Shown: positions 1 through 7,848, counted from the first letter of the stretch. The stretch: DNA of 64,000 nt from JAAXXJ01 sp964412455 (GCA_964412455.1 CAYPOT010000011.1:13930-77929), one strand, 5' to 3'. Made by a program: numbers and translations. The notes: generated from the sequence alone by a model not told the origin.

Positions 1-278
1 TCGGTGAACTTGTCACCCACTCCGCCCAAAGAGGTGATCATCACAACTTTGGCAGCGGGGTCGATCGCCACGATGCTTCTCAGGGCGGTCGGCCCGTCCA
101 TCACCGGCATATTCATGTCCATGCAGACGATATCAGGACGGTCTGTCTGGTACATTTGTATCGCCTCGGCGCCGTTCCTGGCGTGCCCGATGACCTCGAA
201 CTCGCCCGTACCGGCAATGATCTGGCCGAGCTGGCGCCCCACAGATAAGCTGTCATCCACCACCAGCACTTTCTTCAT
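1..278 (-). CDS. CheY-like response regulator, partial at window edge
   Basis: N-terminal 92 residues of a single-domain receiver protein; the C-terminus lies outside the window. The reading begins MKKVLVVDDS, giving the acidic pair D8/D9 that binds magnesium, and the phosphoacceptor is D54 in the context VCMDMNMPVMDG. The MITS segment near residue 80 supplies the conserved Thr/Ser. The start is set by a GGGAGGA ribosome site 9 bases upstream. The SLGGVGDKF stretch is reminiscent of stand-alone CheY proteins linked to chemotaxis rather than of DNA-binding regulators, but a longer fusion cannot be excluded because the end is missing. Confidence 0.85.
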   Translation of the reverse strand, partial: MKKVLVVDDSLSVGRQLGQIIAGTGEFEVIGHARNGAEAIQMYQTDRPDIVCMDMNMPVMDGPTALRSIVAIDPAAKVVMITSLGGVGDKFT

Positions 279-634
279 AAATTATTATCCTCCCTTAGAC
301 CATATCGCGCCAGATCCGCGGAAAAACGTCGTGGCCGTTATCAGGACACGGGACATTACGCCTATTATACTATATGTATTAACGAAGGGTTGTTTATTCT
401 TTCCTGATTAACAATCCCTCGCTCTTCTCCCCTGACCCATAATAGTATCCTGTCTACTGCTCAAAATTCCTTCTTGCCTTTTTCCCATATCTAACCTACC
501 ATCAAAGACATACACACCATCCTCGGTCGGATCCCGCGCCCTTCCAGCGGAGCCGGGGCCGGAAGGGATCACCGCGAATCTTACTTTCCTTAAGGAGCGA
601 GCAAGGTTATGGACGAGAACAAGACGCGGCCAGA
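279..634. other. Intergenic stretch with no recognisable gene
   Basis: AT-rich spacer upstream of the minus-strand receiver gene. It must hold that gene's promoter, but I cannot pick convincing -35/-10 boxes. No open frame looks coding on either strand. Confidence 0.5.
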
Positions 635-754
635 ATGGAAACGGCCGGAGCGGAGCAGGAAAGCGGAGGGAAGAACATCGGGAAGATCGTCTTGCTGGTC
701 GTGCTGCTGGTCGCCGCGTGGTACGCGCTGGAGTGGCTGATCGGGAAGAAGTAG
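635..754 (+). CDS. Small membrane protein, 39 aa
   Basis: Short frame METAGAEQESGGKN... ending in a hydrophobic segment (about residues 16-33, rich in V/L) and a Lys-Lys tail, typical of a single-span small membrane protein. The best ribosome site, AAGGAG at 592-597, is followed by an ATG at 609 that lies in another frame. One extra A near 634 would join MDENKTRPE to this frame, so the gene may start at 609 with a frameshift (sequencing error or real). Its stop codon lies at the edge of a mobile-element target duplication (752-759), so the element landed exactly at the end of the gene. Function unknown. Confidence 0.4.
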   Translation: METAGAEQESGGKNIGKIVLLVVLLVAAWYALEWLIGKK

Positions 755-759
755 CGGAA

Positions 760-1039
760 GGTACTGTCAAAAGTTCTATGAAAAAACGAAGAATATTTTA
801 CCGCAGAGATCGCAGAGGTCGCAGAGAAATGCAAATCTTGAAATAAAAGCAGATTAAGTAAAAGAAACCTGGTTAAATTAGGAACATATTCAGGTTAAAC
901 GAACTTCAACGGACATTAGGCAAAGAATGTAGATTCAAAGAGGAAGATTTTGAGAGGTCACCGAGGGGGAGGGAGCAGAAAAGGTGTTTAATGTATTGTA
1001 ATCCAAGAAGTTCTCTGCGGTGAAAGTTTTGACATTACG
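760..1039. repeat. MITE-like element family A, copy 1
   Basis: 280-bp non-coding element nearly identical to 3301-3598. Ends are imperfect inverted repeats: left GGTACTGTCAAAAG, right (reverse complement) CGTAATGTCAAAAC. It is flanked by an 8-bp direct repeat TAGCGGAA at 752-759 and 1040-1047, a target-site duplication. Relative to the other copy it lacks 18 bp between two CTCTGCG repeats near the right end. No transposase is encoded, so it would need a helper in trans. Confidence 0.85.
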
Positions 1040-1168
1040 TAGCGGAATGCAGGGAGAAAGACCAGCGCCACAGGGGTCCCGGTGAGGAGAGGTCGATACG
1101 TCAACAGGTCAAACCTGACCCCGATAGCTCTTTATCTTAATGGCTGCTTTCCTTCAGGAGGTCACTTC

Positions 1169-1657
1169 ATGAACACGCTTAAGCCGTCCCGCACCGTTCT
1201 GTTTCTCTTCGGAGCGGTACTGGGCATTCTCGGCACGATCTTCCTTCCCGGCGTCGTGCGGCCTTACATCCCCGAATGGATAACGGGTACGACGATAGCC
1301 GTGAAAGGGGCCGTTGCGGCAAAGCAGAAACAGGAGAAGGTCCTTCTTCTGACCGTCAATACGCCCGAAGGCATGCTGCTGGCCACCTTCAAGAAAAAGG
1401 TCGACGAGATCAACCTTCTGGTCAACGAAAAAGACACGATCGAATTCACCCTTCCGAAGTACACGCCCTTTATCGACGACCCGAAGATCATACGGGTCGT
1501 AAAAGAACAGCAGGCGGTTCCTGAGCCGGCCCCTGCCGCAAAGCCAAAAAAGCAAAGCACAAAGGAAGTAAAACCCAAACGGCAGACAAAGCCGCCGGCC
1601 GCTGATCCGGCTCCCGCTCCCGGGGCGACAGAAATGAAGCCGCCGGACCAGAAGTGA
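1169..1657 (+). CDS. Membrane-anchored protein with Pro/Lys-rich tail, unknown function
   Basis: 162 aa. The start is chosen at MNTLKPSRTV because AGGAGGT lies 7 bases upstream; an in-frame codon at 1082 has no such site. One hydrophobic segment at about residues 10-30 (LFLFGAVLGILGTIFLPGVV) should anchor it in the inner membrane. A central compact region of about 80 residues is followed by a low-complexity tail of Ala, Pro and Lys (from about residue 112), as in periplasm-spanning or scaffold proteins. I recognise no family. The next gene lies 140 bp downstream. Confidence 0.7.
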   Translation: MNTLKPSRTVLFLFGAVLGILGTIFLPGVVRPYIPEWITGTTIAVKGAVAAKQKQEKVLLLTVNTPEGMLLATFKKKVDEINLLVNEKDTIEFTLPKYTPFIDDPKIIRVVKEQQAVPEPAPAAKPKKQSTKEVKPKRQTKPPAADPAPAPGATEMKPPDQK

Positions 1658-1798
1658 TGAGAAAACCCGACCCAAAACGCGAGAAGTGATCAAGTCCAGG
1701 AGCACCGGCAGAATATAATAATCAAAGACCTGAACCCGGGGGCCCGGACGTACCGGTGAAAGACACGGCCAGGGCCCGAGAGGTTCCCGAGGAGTTCC

Positions 1799-2470
1799 AT
1801 GGCATCCGCTGAAGCGCGGCCTGGATCGCCTGAGCAGCCGGCTTGGTCCGCGGCCATGGCCCAGGCATCAGCCCAACAGGCATTCGAGCTGTTCAAGAAC
1901 AAGGAATACCGGCGATCGGCGCGCTTTGACGCGCTGGATCCGGTTGAACAGGACCGGATCTTCAATGAGCTGGTCGTCGCGCACCTTGTTTTGATCATGC
2001 TGGTCCTGGAGGCGCCGGACCTGCGTGTTCCGCCCGGGTCCCGGGAATACCTGGCCGGGCTGAAGGCGGCCGTCCCGAAAGCATACGTGGACAACCTGCG
2101 GACCCTGGGCGTGGAGAACGAGCATCTCCTGGTGTGGAAGAAGCTTATCTCCCTTCGGTACGAAGAATACGCAAAGGACCGGCATGACGTGCGCGCCGCG
2201 GCTATGCACCTTGAGGCACGGGAGAAGGCCCTGGACCTCGACGATCTCTCCCTGATACAATTGCTCGTACCGGTTCAGGCGGTGGCCATCGGCTGCCACC
2301 ACCATGTCTGCCGGGGGGACACCGATGGCCGCGATGAGCTGTTCAAGCTGACGATAAAAGCGCTGGCGAGATCCTACGCGGATGTCCGGATCCGGCTCGA
2401 AGGCGGGAAGATCACGTTCCTGATGCGGGCACGCCGGTTCCTGAGGCGGTTGCTGTCGCCCGGGAGGTAG
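1799..2470 (+). CDS. Hypothetical alpha-helical protein, 223 aa
   Basis: Predicted soluble, helix-rich protein without a signal peptide or recognised motif. A GAGGAG ribosome site sits just before the ATG at 1799; an internal ATG at 1856 is an alternative. A notable HHHVCRGD cluster near residue 163 could bind metal, but that is speculation. The C-terminus is very basic (RARRFLRRLLSPGR). Codon choice is similar to the neighbouring genes, which argues the frame is real. No operon partner: about 130 bp separate it from the cytochrome gene downstream. Confidence 0.6.
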   Translation: MASAEARPGSPEQPAWSAAMAQASAQQAFELFKNKEYRRSARFDALDPVEQDRIFNELVVAHLVLIMLVLEAPDLRVPPGSREYLAGLKAAVPKAYVDNLRTLGVENEHLLVWKKLISLRYEEYAKDRHDVRAAAMHLEAREKALDLDDLSLIQLLVPVQAVAIGCHHHVCRGDTDGRDELFKLTIKALARSYADVRIRLEGGKITFLMRARRFLRRLLSPGR

Positions 2471-2602
2471 GCGGCGGGTGCCGGGTGAGAGGAAGAGCCG
2501 AAAGCGTCAACGTCCCGGAGTAAGAGAGTGTAAATGTCAAGAGTGAACGGCCTGACCCTCAGGGTTTCCGGTCGGCTTCATGTTTCCTCGGGAGGTGCAA
2601 GC

Positions 2603-2989
2603 ATGGGACGGATGATGGTAACGGTTGTTGCTGTTGCGCTCTGCACGCTGGTCATCCCGGCGGGGAATGCTTCGGCAGTCGGGCCCGACACGACCCTTAC
2701 CTGGGCCGGAGGCGGCAAGGGAAAGATTATGTTCGAAGGGAAAAAGCACGCCGAGACAGGCTACGTCTGCAAGGATTGCCATCAGGGCCTGTTCAGCATG
2801 AAGCACGGAACGGCCAAGATGACCCATGACGAGCTCAAGCAAGGCCATTACTGCGGCGCCTGCCACAACGGCACTCTCGCCTTCAGCACCGTTGACCAGG
2901 GGAAGTGCTTTGCGTGCCACCAGGGGAAAAAAAAGAAGCCGACGATGCCAGAGGAGAGGAAGCCAGAGGAAAAGAAGATGTACAAGTAA
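2603..2989 (+). CDS. Triheme c7-type cytochrome, periplasmic
   Basis: 128 aa with an N-terminal signal peptide cleaved near NASA-VG (about residue 24). Three CxxCH heme-attachment motifs are visible: CKDCH, CGACH and CFACH. Extra His residues (KKHAET, KHGTA, MTHDE, KQGHYC) can serve as distal ligands. This matches the small c7-type triheme cytochromes that carry electrons in the periplasm of metal-reducing and related anaerobes. The tail is Lys/Glu-rich. The start is chosen at 2603 for its GGGAGGTG ribosome site and signal peptide; an upstream in-frame codon at 2534 adds no sensible sequence. It stands alone, without maturation genes nearby. Confidence 0.9.
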   Translation: MGRMMVTVVAVALCTLVIPAGNASAVGPDTTLTWAGGGKGKIMFEGKKHAETGYVCKDCHQGLFSMKHGTAKMTHDELKQGHYCGACHNGTLAFSTVDQGKCFACHQGKKKKPTMPEERKPEEKKMYK

Positions 2990-3104
2990 GATGATCCCGG
3001 AAGGGCGGGGAAGAGGCGCAGTACTATAACTCCATAATCAGGAATGCCCCCCGTTGGAGCGTTAGCAGGATGGTGAATGCTATAGAGCAAATATCAAGAT
3101 ACAA

Positions 3105-3256
3105 CGGGCTGTTGTTCAAATCTTTTTTGTGCTTCGACTGGCTCAGCACGAACGGGAAAATCTTACAATAGCAAAGGCCAAACCGTTCGCCCTGAGTGCT
3201 CTGCTGAGTATGTCGAAGCATTGTCGAAGGGTGAACGGGGTTTGGGGAACAGCCCG
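3105..3256. repeat. MITE-like element family B, copy 1
   Basis: 152-bp element starting CGGGCTGTTGTTCAAA and ending with the near reverse complement (TTTGGGGAACAGCCCG). Flanked by a perfect 4-bp duplication ACAA (3101-3104 and 3257-3260). Its interior contains the motif CTTCGACTGGCTCAGCACGA and an internal duplication around CTGAG...TCGAAG absent from copy 2. Confidence 0.8.
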
Positions 3257-3300
3257 ACAAGAGGTGACCCTAGAGGTTCTAACGATCAGCCCGCATGGCG

Positions 3301-3598
3301 GGTACTGTCAAAAGTTCTATGAAAAAATGACGGATATTTTACCGCAGAGGTCGCAGAGGTCGCAGAGAAATGCAGATCTTGAAATAAAAACAGAGGAAGT
3401 AAAAAAAGACTGGTTAAATTCGGAACATATTCAGGTTAAACGAACTTTAACGGACATTAGGCAAAGAATGTAGATTCAAAGAAGAAGATTTTGAGAGGTC
3501 ACCGAGGGGGAGGGAGCAGAGAAGGAGTTTAATGTATTGTAATCCAAGATGTTCTCTGCGTCCTCCGCGTCCTCTGCGGTGAAAGTTTTGACATTACG
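3301..3598. repeat. MITE-like element family A, copy 2
   Basis: 298-bp copy of the element at 760-1039, same orientation, about 90 percent identical by eye. Flanked by the 8-bp direct repeat GCATGGCG (3293-3300, 3599-3606). It inserted just upstream of the ribosome site of the isochorismatase-like gene, so it probably displaced that gene's promoter and now forms its 5' leader. Confidence 0.85.
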
Positions 3599-3621
3599 GC
3601 ATGGCGGGCAAGGAGGGACTT

Positions 3622-4254
3622 ATGAAACGCGCATTGCTTGCGTCAATCGTTGGCATCGCCTGGCTGACAGCGGCTCCCGTGCCGTCAGTGGGCCAGACAG
3701 TAATGGATGAATGGGCCTCGGTGCAGGCCCCGCCGGCGCCCATGGTGAAGCCCGTGAGCGTCGATCCCCGGACCACGGCGCTCCTGATGCTTGACTTCAA
3801 CAAGCAGACCTGCAATGCCGAGCGCAGGCCGCGCTGCATCGCCTCGATCCCCCGGGTGAAGAAGCTCCTCGCCCTGGCGCGGGCAAAAGGCGCGGCTGTG
3901 GTCTACAGCCTTTCGCCGGGCGCCCAGGCAGCGGACATCGCGCCAGAGCTCGCCCCGCAGAAGGACGAACCGGTCGTGGCGTCGGGACCGGACAAGTTCC
4001 TCGGCACGGACCTGGAGAAGCTGCTGCAGGAGCGCAACATCCAGACCGTGATCATTGCGGGCACCGCGGCGCACGGTGCGGTGCTGCACACGGCGAGCGG
4101 CGCGGCGCTCAGGGAGCTGAAGGTCATCGTGCTTGTTGACGGCATCTCGGCGGAGACGCTCTATCCTGAGCAGTATACGGTCTGGCATCTGCTGAATGCG
4201 CCGCGGATCGGCGCCCAGGTGACCATCAGCCGAACGGACCTGGTGGCGTTCTGA
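3622..4254 (+). CDS. Secreted isochorismatase-fold protein lacking the catalytic Cys
   Basis: 210 aa. A signal peptide (MKRALLASIVGIAWLTAAPV..., cleavage near residue 25) precedes a cysteine-hydrolase/isochorismatase fold. The family triad is Asp-Lys-Cys. D58 (LLMLDFNK) and K125 (SGPDKFLGTDL) are present, but where the nucleophilic Cys belongs (GTxTDxCV) the sequence reads GTAAHGAV, with Ala at 153. It is therefore unlikely to be a Cys-dependent amidase; isochorismatases proper also lack the Cys, so an ether hydrolase or a binding role is possible. AAGGAGG sits 5 bases before the ATG. A repeat element (3301-3598) abuts it upstream. Confidence 0.8.
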   Translation: MKRALLASIVGIAWLTAAPVPSVGQTVMDEWASVQAPPAPMVKPVSVDPRTTALLMLDFNKQTCNAERRPRCIASIPRVKKLLALARAKGAAVVYSLSPGAQAADIAPELAPQKDEPVVASGPDKFLGTDLEKLLQERNIQTVIIAGTAAHGAVLHTASGAALRELKVIVLVDGISAETLYPEQYTVWHLLNAPRIGAQVTISRTDLVAF

Positions 4255-4298
4255 GAAGGGCGGTAGGGGAGCAGGAAGCAGGGGATGGCAAGAAAGTA

Positions 4299-4427
4299 CG
4301 GGCTGTTGCCCAAATCTATTTTGTGCTTCGACTGGCTCAGCACGATCGGAAAAATCTTACAATAGCAAAGGCCATACCGTTCGCCCTGAGCTTGTCGAAG
4401 GGTGAGCGGGGTTTGGGCAACAGCCCG
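4299..4427. repeat. MITE-like element family B, copy 2, with readable empty site
   Basis: 129-bp element with nearly perfect 16-bp inverted ends CGGGCTGTTGCCCAAA. Flanked by AGTA (4295-4298 and 4428-4431). The same flanking sequence without insertion, GCAAGAAAGTAGATCTGACC, occurs at about 6632-6651, which proves the element's borders and its 4-bp target duplication. Confidence 0.88.
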
Positions 4428-4428
4428 A

Positions 4429-4530
4429 GTAGATCTGACCCCGCTGGGCTCGCTGTGGGTTCTGAAATATCAGGAAATCATGTCTGACCCCGGAATGTCC
4501 CTGATAAGTCAACAAGTCAAGTCTGACCCG
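4429..4530. repeat. CTGACC-type dispersed repeat tract
   Basis: Contains AGATCTGACCCCGCTGGG, ATCATGTCTGACCCCGGAA and AAGTCAAGTCTGACCCGAGG. Almost the same tract recurs at 6645-6765. Part of the repeat network described in the findings. Confidence 0.7.
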
Positions 4531-4552
4531 AGGGATGACCCCAAGAAGTTTA

Positions 4553-4776
4553 GAGTCTTTCGTATGTAAGTTGAAATAAGCTTTACAAACCAGAAACCGA
4601 GAAAGGCTAATATTCGTCCGCAGATTACACAGATTACACAGATTAAAAAAAAGACCGTCCTGACAGGTGTTGTATGACTAAATCTGCGTCAATCTGCGAA
4701 ATCTGTGGATAAGTATATCCTCCGATCCTTTGTTTCTGTGGTCACCTTGCCTTTTCAACTATATTACGAATGAACC
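4553..4776. repeat. MITE-like element family C, copy 1
   Basis: 224-bp element whose reverse complement closely matches 42437-42660. Ends: GAGTCTTTCGTATGTAAGTTGAAA and, on the other strand, GGTTCATTCGTAATATAGTTGAAA, an imperfect inverted repeat. A perfect 8-bp duplication GAAGTTTA flanks it (4545-4552 and 4777-4784). The centre is a second nested palindrome made of CCGCAGATTACACAGATT and its complement, a motif also seen alone at 32071-32147. Confidence 0.85.
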
Positions 4777-4818
4777 GAAGTTTAAGAAGTTTTCTTTGGA
4801 AAAAACGAGGAGGAAGAG

Positions 4819-5136
4819 ATGGCGCGGACTCGTTTGCTCGCCGATGTGCTGCAGGAGCTGTATGATGACAGGAAGACAGGGGGCTACTTCATTACCGTGA
4901 AGGAGGCCAGTGAAGACCTGTTCAAGATCTACGCAAAGGACAGGGAGATTGTCGCCGTAACCTATGGGTCTGCCAGCGGCCGGGATGCCCTCGATATCCT
5001 TGAGTACTACACGCTTGTGAACGGCACGTTCTTCGACGGGCTGGACGTGCCCGCGGGCATCGCGCCCCAGAAGTTACCGATGAAGAAGTTCATCGAGATG
5101 ATGAGGAAAGCGAACAAGACCATTCGCATTGCCTGA
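4819..5136 (+). CDS. Small soluble protein, unknown function, 105 aa
   Basis: Starts MARTRLLADVLQELYDDRKTGGYF behind a GAGGAGGAAGAG ribosome site. The layout (short helix, then FITVKEASEDLFKIYAKDREIVAVTYGSA, then a helix GRDALDILEYYTLVNG) resembles small PATAN/DUF4388-like proteins that accompany two-component and gliding systems: a strand pair reading a signal followed by a helix. That similarity is by eye only. The basic C-terminus IRIA is ordinary. It lies 96 bp before the YciI-like gene and may share its transcript. Confidence 0.65.
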   Translation: MARTRLLADVLQELYDDRKTGGYFITVKEASEDLFKIYAKDREIVAVTYGSASGRDALDILEYYTLVNGTFFDGLDVPAGIAPQKLPMKKFIEMMRKANKTIRIA

Positions 5137-5232
5137 ACAGCCTGCGCGCGCAGCAGAAACACCGGCTGCCCGGGAATCGATGGCCGCTGATCGCCCCTAT
5201 TCTGAACGTCTAACTTCAAGAGGGACACACCC

Positions 5233-5505
5233 ATGTACTTCATGTCGATCAACAAGTTCAGATCCGACGCGGACCGGGCGCAGCTCAGCAAGGCGATCCC
5301 CTTGCACCGGGAATGGGCCAGGCAGCAGCTCGCAGCGGGCGTCCTCGTGCAGGCCGGCAAGTGGGGCGACCATGGCGGTATGATCGTCGTCAGGGCGGAG
5401 ACCCGGGAGGAAGCCGACAAGGTCGTGAACCAGGACCCGCTCGTCCAGACGGGGCTGATCACCTTCGAAACAGCCCAGCTCCATGCGGCCGTGGCATTCA
5501 AATGA
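5233..5505 (+). CDS. YciI-like protein
   Basis: 90 aa, the usual length of the YCII family: a ferredoxin-like alpha/beta fold that dimerises. The conserved His is visible in IPLHREWARQQLAAG (about residue 20), followed by GVLVQAGKWGDHGGMIVVRAETREEADKVVNQDPLVQTGLI, the typical glycine turn and helix-DP motif. Exact substrates of the family are mostly unknown. The start follows a weak AAGAGGGA site; the gene before it ends 96 bp upstream. A CTGACC repeat and a tandem array follow at 5574. Confidence 0.85.
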   Translation: MYFMSINKFRSDADRAQLSKAIPLHREWARQQLAAGVLVQAGKWGDHGGMIVVRAETREEADKVVNQDPLVQTGLITFETAQLHAAVAFK

Positions 5506-5573
5506 GCGACTGCTTTGGGTGGCGAGGCATACCGAGGGATCCCTAAGAAGTTGAAGCAAAGTATCTCATGTTT

Positions 5574-5657
5574 TAAGTCTGACCCCAGGCGGTCCAGGCG
5601 GTCCCAGGCGGTCCCAGGCGGTCCCAGGCGGTCCCCAGGCGGTCCCAGGCGGTCCCA
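5574..5657. repeat. Seven-unit tandem repeat AGGCGGTCCC next to a CTGACC motif
   Basis: After TAAGTCTGACCCC the unit AGGCGGTCCC occurs seven times between 5587 and 5657 with a 9-11 bp period. Not a CRISPR: there are no spacers. Confidence 0.9.
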
Positions 5658-5831
5658 CATGCTGGTCGCGCTGGGGCTTGATTATAAGGTCGTGACGAGT
5701 GACGAGGAAGGCGGCGTAGGGTGCGCACCAAAAGAGGCCCCTGAAGTTCTGCGTATCCCGAGAGGTTCCTCCTTTTCCCTTTACCGCCGCGATGGCGTGT
5801 GCTAATATGTGTGTATGAGGAGGTGTATAAA

Positions 5832-6032
5832 ATGCGCACGAACATCGTTCTGAACGACGAGCTGGTCAAGAAGGCCTTCAAGCACTCGTCGGCGCGGACC
5901 AAGAAGGATCTGGTCCATGAGGCGCTGGAAGAGCTGATCTCGGCGCGTCAGCGCCGCGACCTGCGCGACCTGCGCGGGAAGATCTCCTTTGCCAAGGGCT
6001 ACGATCACAAGAAGCTTCGCAAGGGAGCGTGA
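5832..6032 (+). CDS. vapB: VapB-like antitoxin
   Basis: 66 aa. The N-terminus MRTNIVLNDELVKKAFKHS is a ribbon-helix-helix DNA-binding motif as in VapB antitoxins (beta strand NIVL, then two helices), followed by SARTKKDLVHEALEELI and a basic toxin-wrapping tail. GAGGAGGTG lies 8 bases before the ATG. The stop overlaps the toxin start (GTGA), so the two are translationally coupled. Expected to neutralise the PIN RNase downstream and repress its own promoter. Confidence 0.9.
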   Translation: MRTNIVLNDELVKKAFKHSSARTKKDLVHEALEELISARQRRDLRDLRGKISFAKGYDHKKLRKGA

Positions 6033-6436
6033 CCATGGTCCTCGTGGACACTTCCATCCTGATCGACTTCCTGCGCGGCGCCGAGAACGCCGCCGTCGGG
6101 CGGTTCCAGCAGATCCTCGACGGCAATATTCCCTTTGGCATCTCGCCGCTGACCTACCTTGAGGTCCTCCAGGGCACCCGCACCGAAAAGGACTACGCAA
6201 CGGTCAAAAGCTACCTCGAAACGCATCGGTTCTTCGGCCTGCTGGACGAGAAGGAATCCTACGCGGCTGCTGCCCGCATCTATTTCGACTGTCGCAGAAA
6301 AGGGATCACGATCAACAGCACCGTTGACTGCCTGATCGCCCAGACCGCGATAGAGAACGACCTTACACTGCTGCACAATGACGCGGACTTCGACCGCATG
6401 CGGAAGGTGGCACCGCTCAAGATATATGGATCCTGA
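6029..6436 (+). CDS. vapC: VapC-like PIN-domain toxin
   Basis: About 135 aa PIN endoribonuclease. Acidic metal-binding residues are in place: D in LVDTSILIDF, E in TYLEVLQG, D in STVDCLIAQTA and D in HNDADFDRM. These cleave RNA (commonly initiator tRNA or rRNA in the family) and are blocked by the antitoxin upstream. The start is GTG 6029 overlapping the antitoxin stop; ATG 6035 is the alternative. A complete, apparently intact toxin. Confidence 0.9.
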   Translation: MTMVLVDTSILIDFLRGAENAAVGRFQQILDGNIPFGISPLTYLEVLQGTRTEKDYATVKSYLETHRFFGLLDEKESYAAAARIYFDCRRKGITINSTVDCLIAQTAIENDLTLLHNDADFDRMRKVAPLKIYGS

Positions 6437-6444
6437 ACAGCCGT

Positions 6445-6776
6445 AATGCACGGAGAAAGACTTGACCGTCCCGGTGCTGAAGAGGAAGTGCAACAAAAGA
6501 GACCTGACCCTCAGCGGCTGCTCAGCGGCTCGACCCTCAGCGGCTCTCAGCGGCTCTAACTCTTACTTCATAATTCTTAATTGGTTTAAGGGAGAGAAGG
6601 GAAGAGCGGGAAACTGGAGGCCAGGAGGGGAATGGCAAGAAAGTAGATCTGACCCCGCTGGGCTCGCTGTGGGGTCTGAAATATCAGGAAATCATGTCTG
6701 ACCCCGGAAGGTCCCGGAATCCGGAATGTCCTAAGTCAACAAGTCAAGTCTGACCGAGGACCTGACCCCGAGGACC
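6445..6776. repeat. Composite CTGACC repeat tract with TCAGCGGCT tandem
   Basis: Holds four TCAGCGGCT units (about 6509-6556) directly after GACCTGACCC, a block CTTCATAATTCTTAATTGG also present near 10280, the empty site of family B (about 6632-6651), and a near copy of 4429-4530. The last repeat touches the start of the next gene. Confidence 0.8.
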
Positions 6777-6777
6777 C

Positions 6778-7626
6778 ATGAAGACTCTTTGCAGCGCACT
6801 GGTGATGTTTGCGGTAGGCATCGGCGGCGCCATGGCCACCTCGCCGGCGAGCGCCATCGACAATAGTGCCATCGGAAAACCCGAATTCCGGGAGCACAAA
6901 GCCACCTATGGGCTGGTGTACCGCTTGCCCAAGGACGTGACGAACATCCTCGATAACAAGATCTACCCGTTGCTGCGCGCGCGACTGGTGGCGCTGGGCC
7001 TTGCCGACGAGGCGCGTACCTTCAACCTGCAGCATGTAACGGTTATACAACTGCACAGCGCTGATCCGACGACGCCGGCGAAAATGCTGAAAGCGCTCCC
7101 CAAGGCGCCGGCAGTGCTGAACCTCACCCTGAAAGGGTTTTACAACACCGAGGCCTCCAAGGGTGCGGGCGCTCCGTGGTGGTTCGACCTGGGCGTGGTG
7201 AAAAGCGGGCAGGGCTACACGGCGATGATGTCTTACAACACCCTGGCCACCGCCGCGCTCACGCCGTTGCGCGACGGCCCCCTGCCCCGCTGCACCGGGC
7301 CTGTCTACGCCAACATGAGCGACGCCGCGAAGGAGCTCACGCGCACCGCTGGTGTGAACGGTGTCAACGTGATCAAAGACGGCAAGGAGACCGCCTCGTA
7401 CAATCCGCACAACACCCTTGTGTACAGCATGACCAGGTACGACGAACGTCTGCAAGCTGCGATGAAGGCCGTTGCCGACGAGATGAACAGGGTCCTGCCC
7501 GACGGCATCACGACGCAGTTCAAGGACATGTCGATCGTCGAAATCGGCTTTATGGGCAACGTGCTGCGCGAGTTTTATCGCATCAACCTCGAGGACGGCG
7601 CTGCGTGGGATACCTCCAGTCCGTAG
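6778..7626 (+). CDS. Secreted 2H-phosphoesterase-like protein
   Basis: 282 aa with a signal peptide (cleavage near SPASA-ID, residue 26). Two His-x-Thr motifs, H86-V-T88 (NLQHVTVIQ) and H211-N-T213 (NPHNTLVYS), sit in hydrophobic beta-strand contexts about 125 residues apart, as in the 2H phosphoesterase superfamily (cyclic phosphodiesterases, 2'-5' RNA ligase-like enzymes). Export to the periplasm is unusual for that fold. The assignment rests only on these motifs; full family membership is unproven. The ATG directly follows CCCCGAGGACCC of a dispersed repeat and has no good ribosome site, so translation may be weak. Confidence 0.6.
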   Translation: MKTLCSALVMFAVGIGGAMATSPASAIDNSAIGKPEFREHKATYGLVYRLPKDVTNILDNKIYPLLRARLVALGLADEARTFNLQHVTVIQLHSADPTTPAKMLKALPKAPAVLNLTLKGFYNTEASKGAGAPWWFDLGVVKSGQGYTAMMSYNTLATAALTPLRDGPLPRCTGPVYANMSDAAKELTRTAGVNGVNVIKDGKETASYNPHNTLVYSMTRYDERLQAAMKAVADEMNRVLPDGITTQFKDMSIVEIGFMGNVLREFYRINLEDGAAWDTSSP

Positions 7627-7779
7627 GTCGGGCAGAAGAAGGTTGAGAAAGTTCGGGTCTGGAAAGAAGAAGCAGTTGGCGCGGCAGGGTGGGCTGTTGC
7701 GGAAGCATCTGCGCCTTATCGCGCAAAGCGTGTTATCAGCAAGGGTGCGCGTTAGAAACAAGAAATGTCAAAAGGAAAG

Positions 7780-7846
7780 ACCTGGTCATAGGTCCGGTCT
7801 ATGCAACAAAAGAGACCTGACCGTTCGCAAGGGGTTCCCTAAAAAG
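7780..7846. repeat. CTGACC-type repeat fragment
   Basis: Holds CAACAAAAGAGACCTGACC, which matches the block at about 6490-6510. It ends just before the promoter of the next toxin-antitoxin pair. Confidence 0.6.
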
Positions 7847-7848
7847 AC

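Noticed and set aside
5586..5657. CRISPR array at the seven-unit tandem
   Set aside because: Units of about 10 bp with no spacers and no cas genes.
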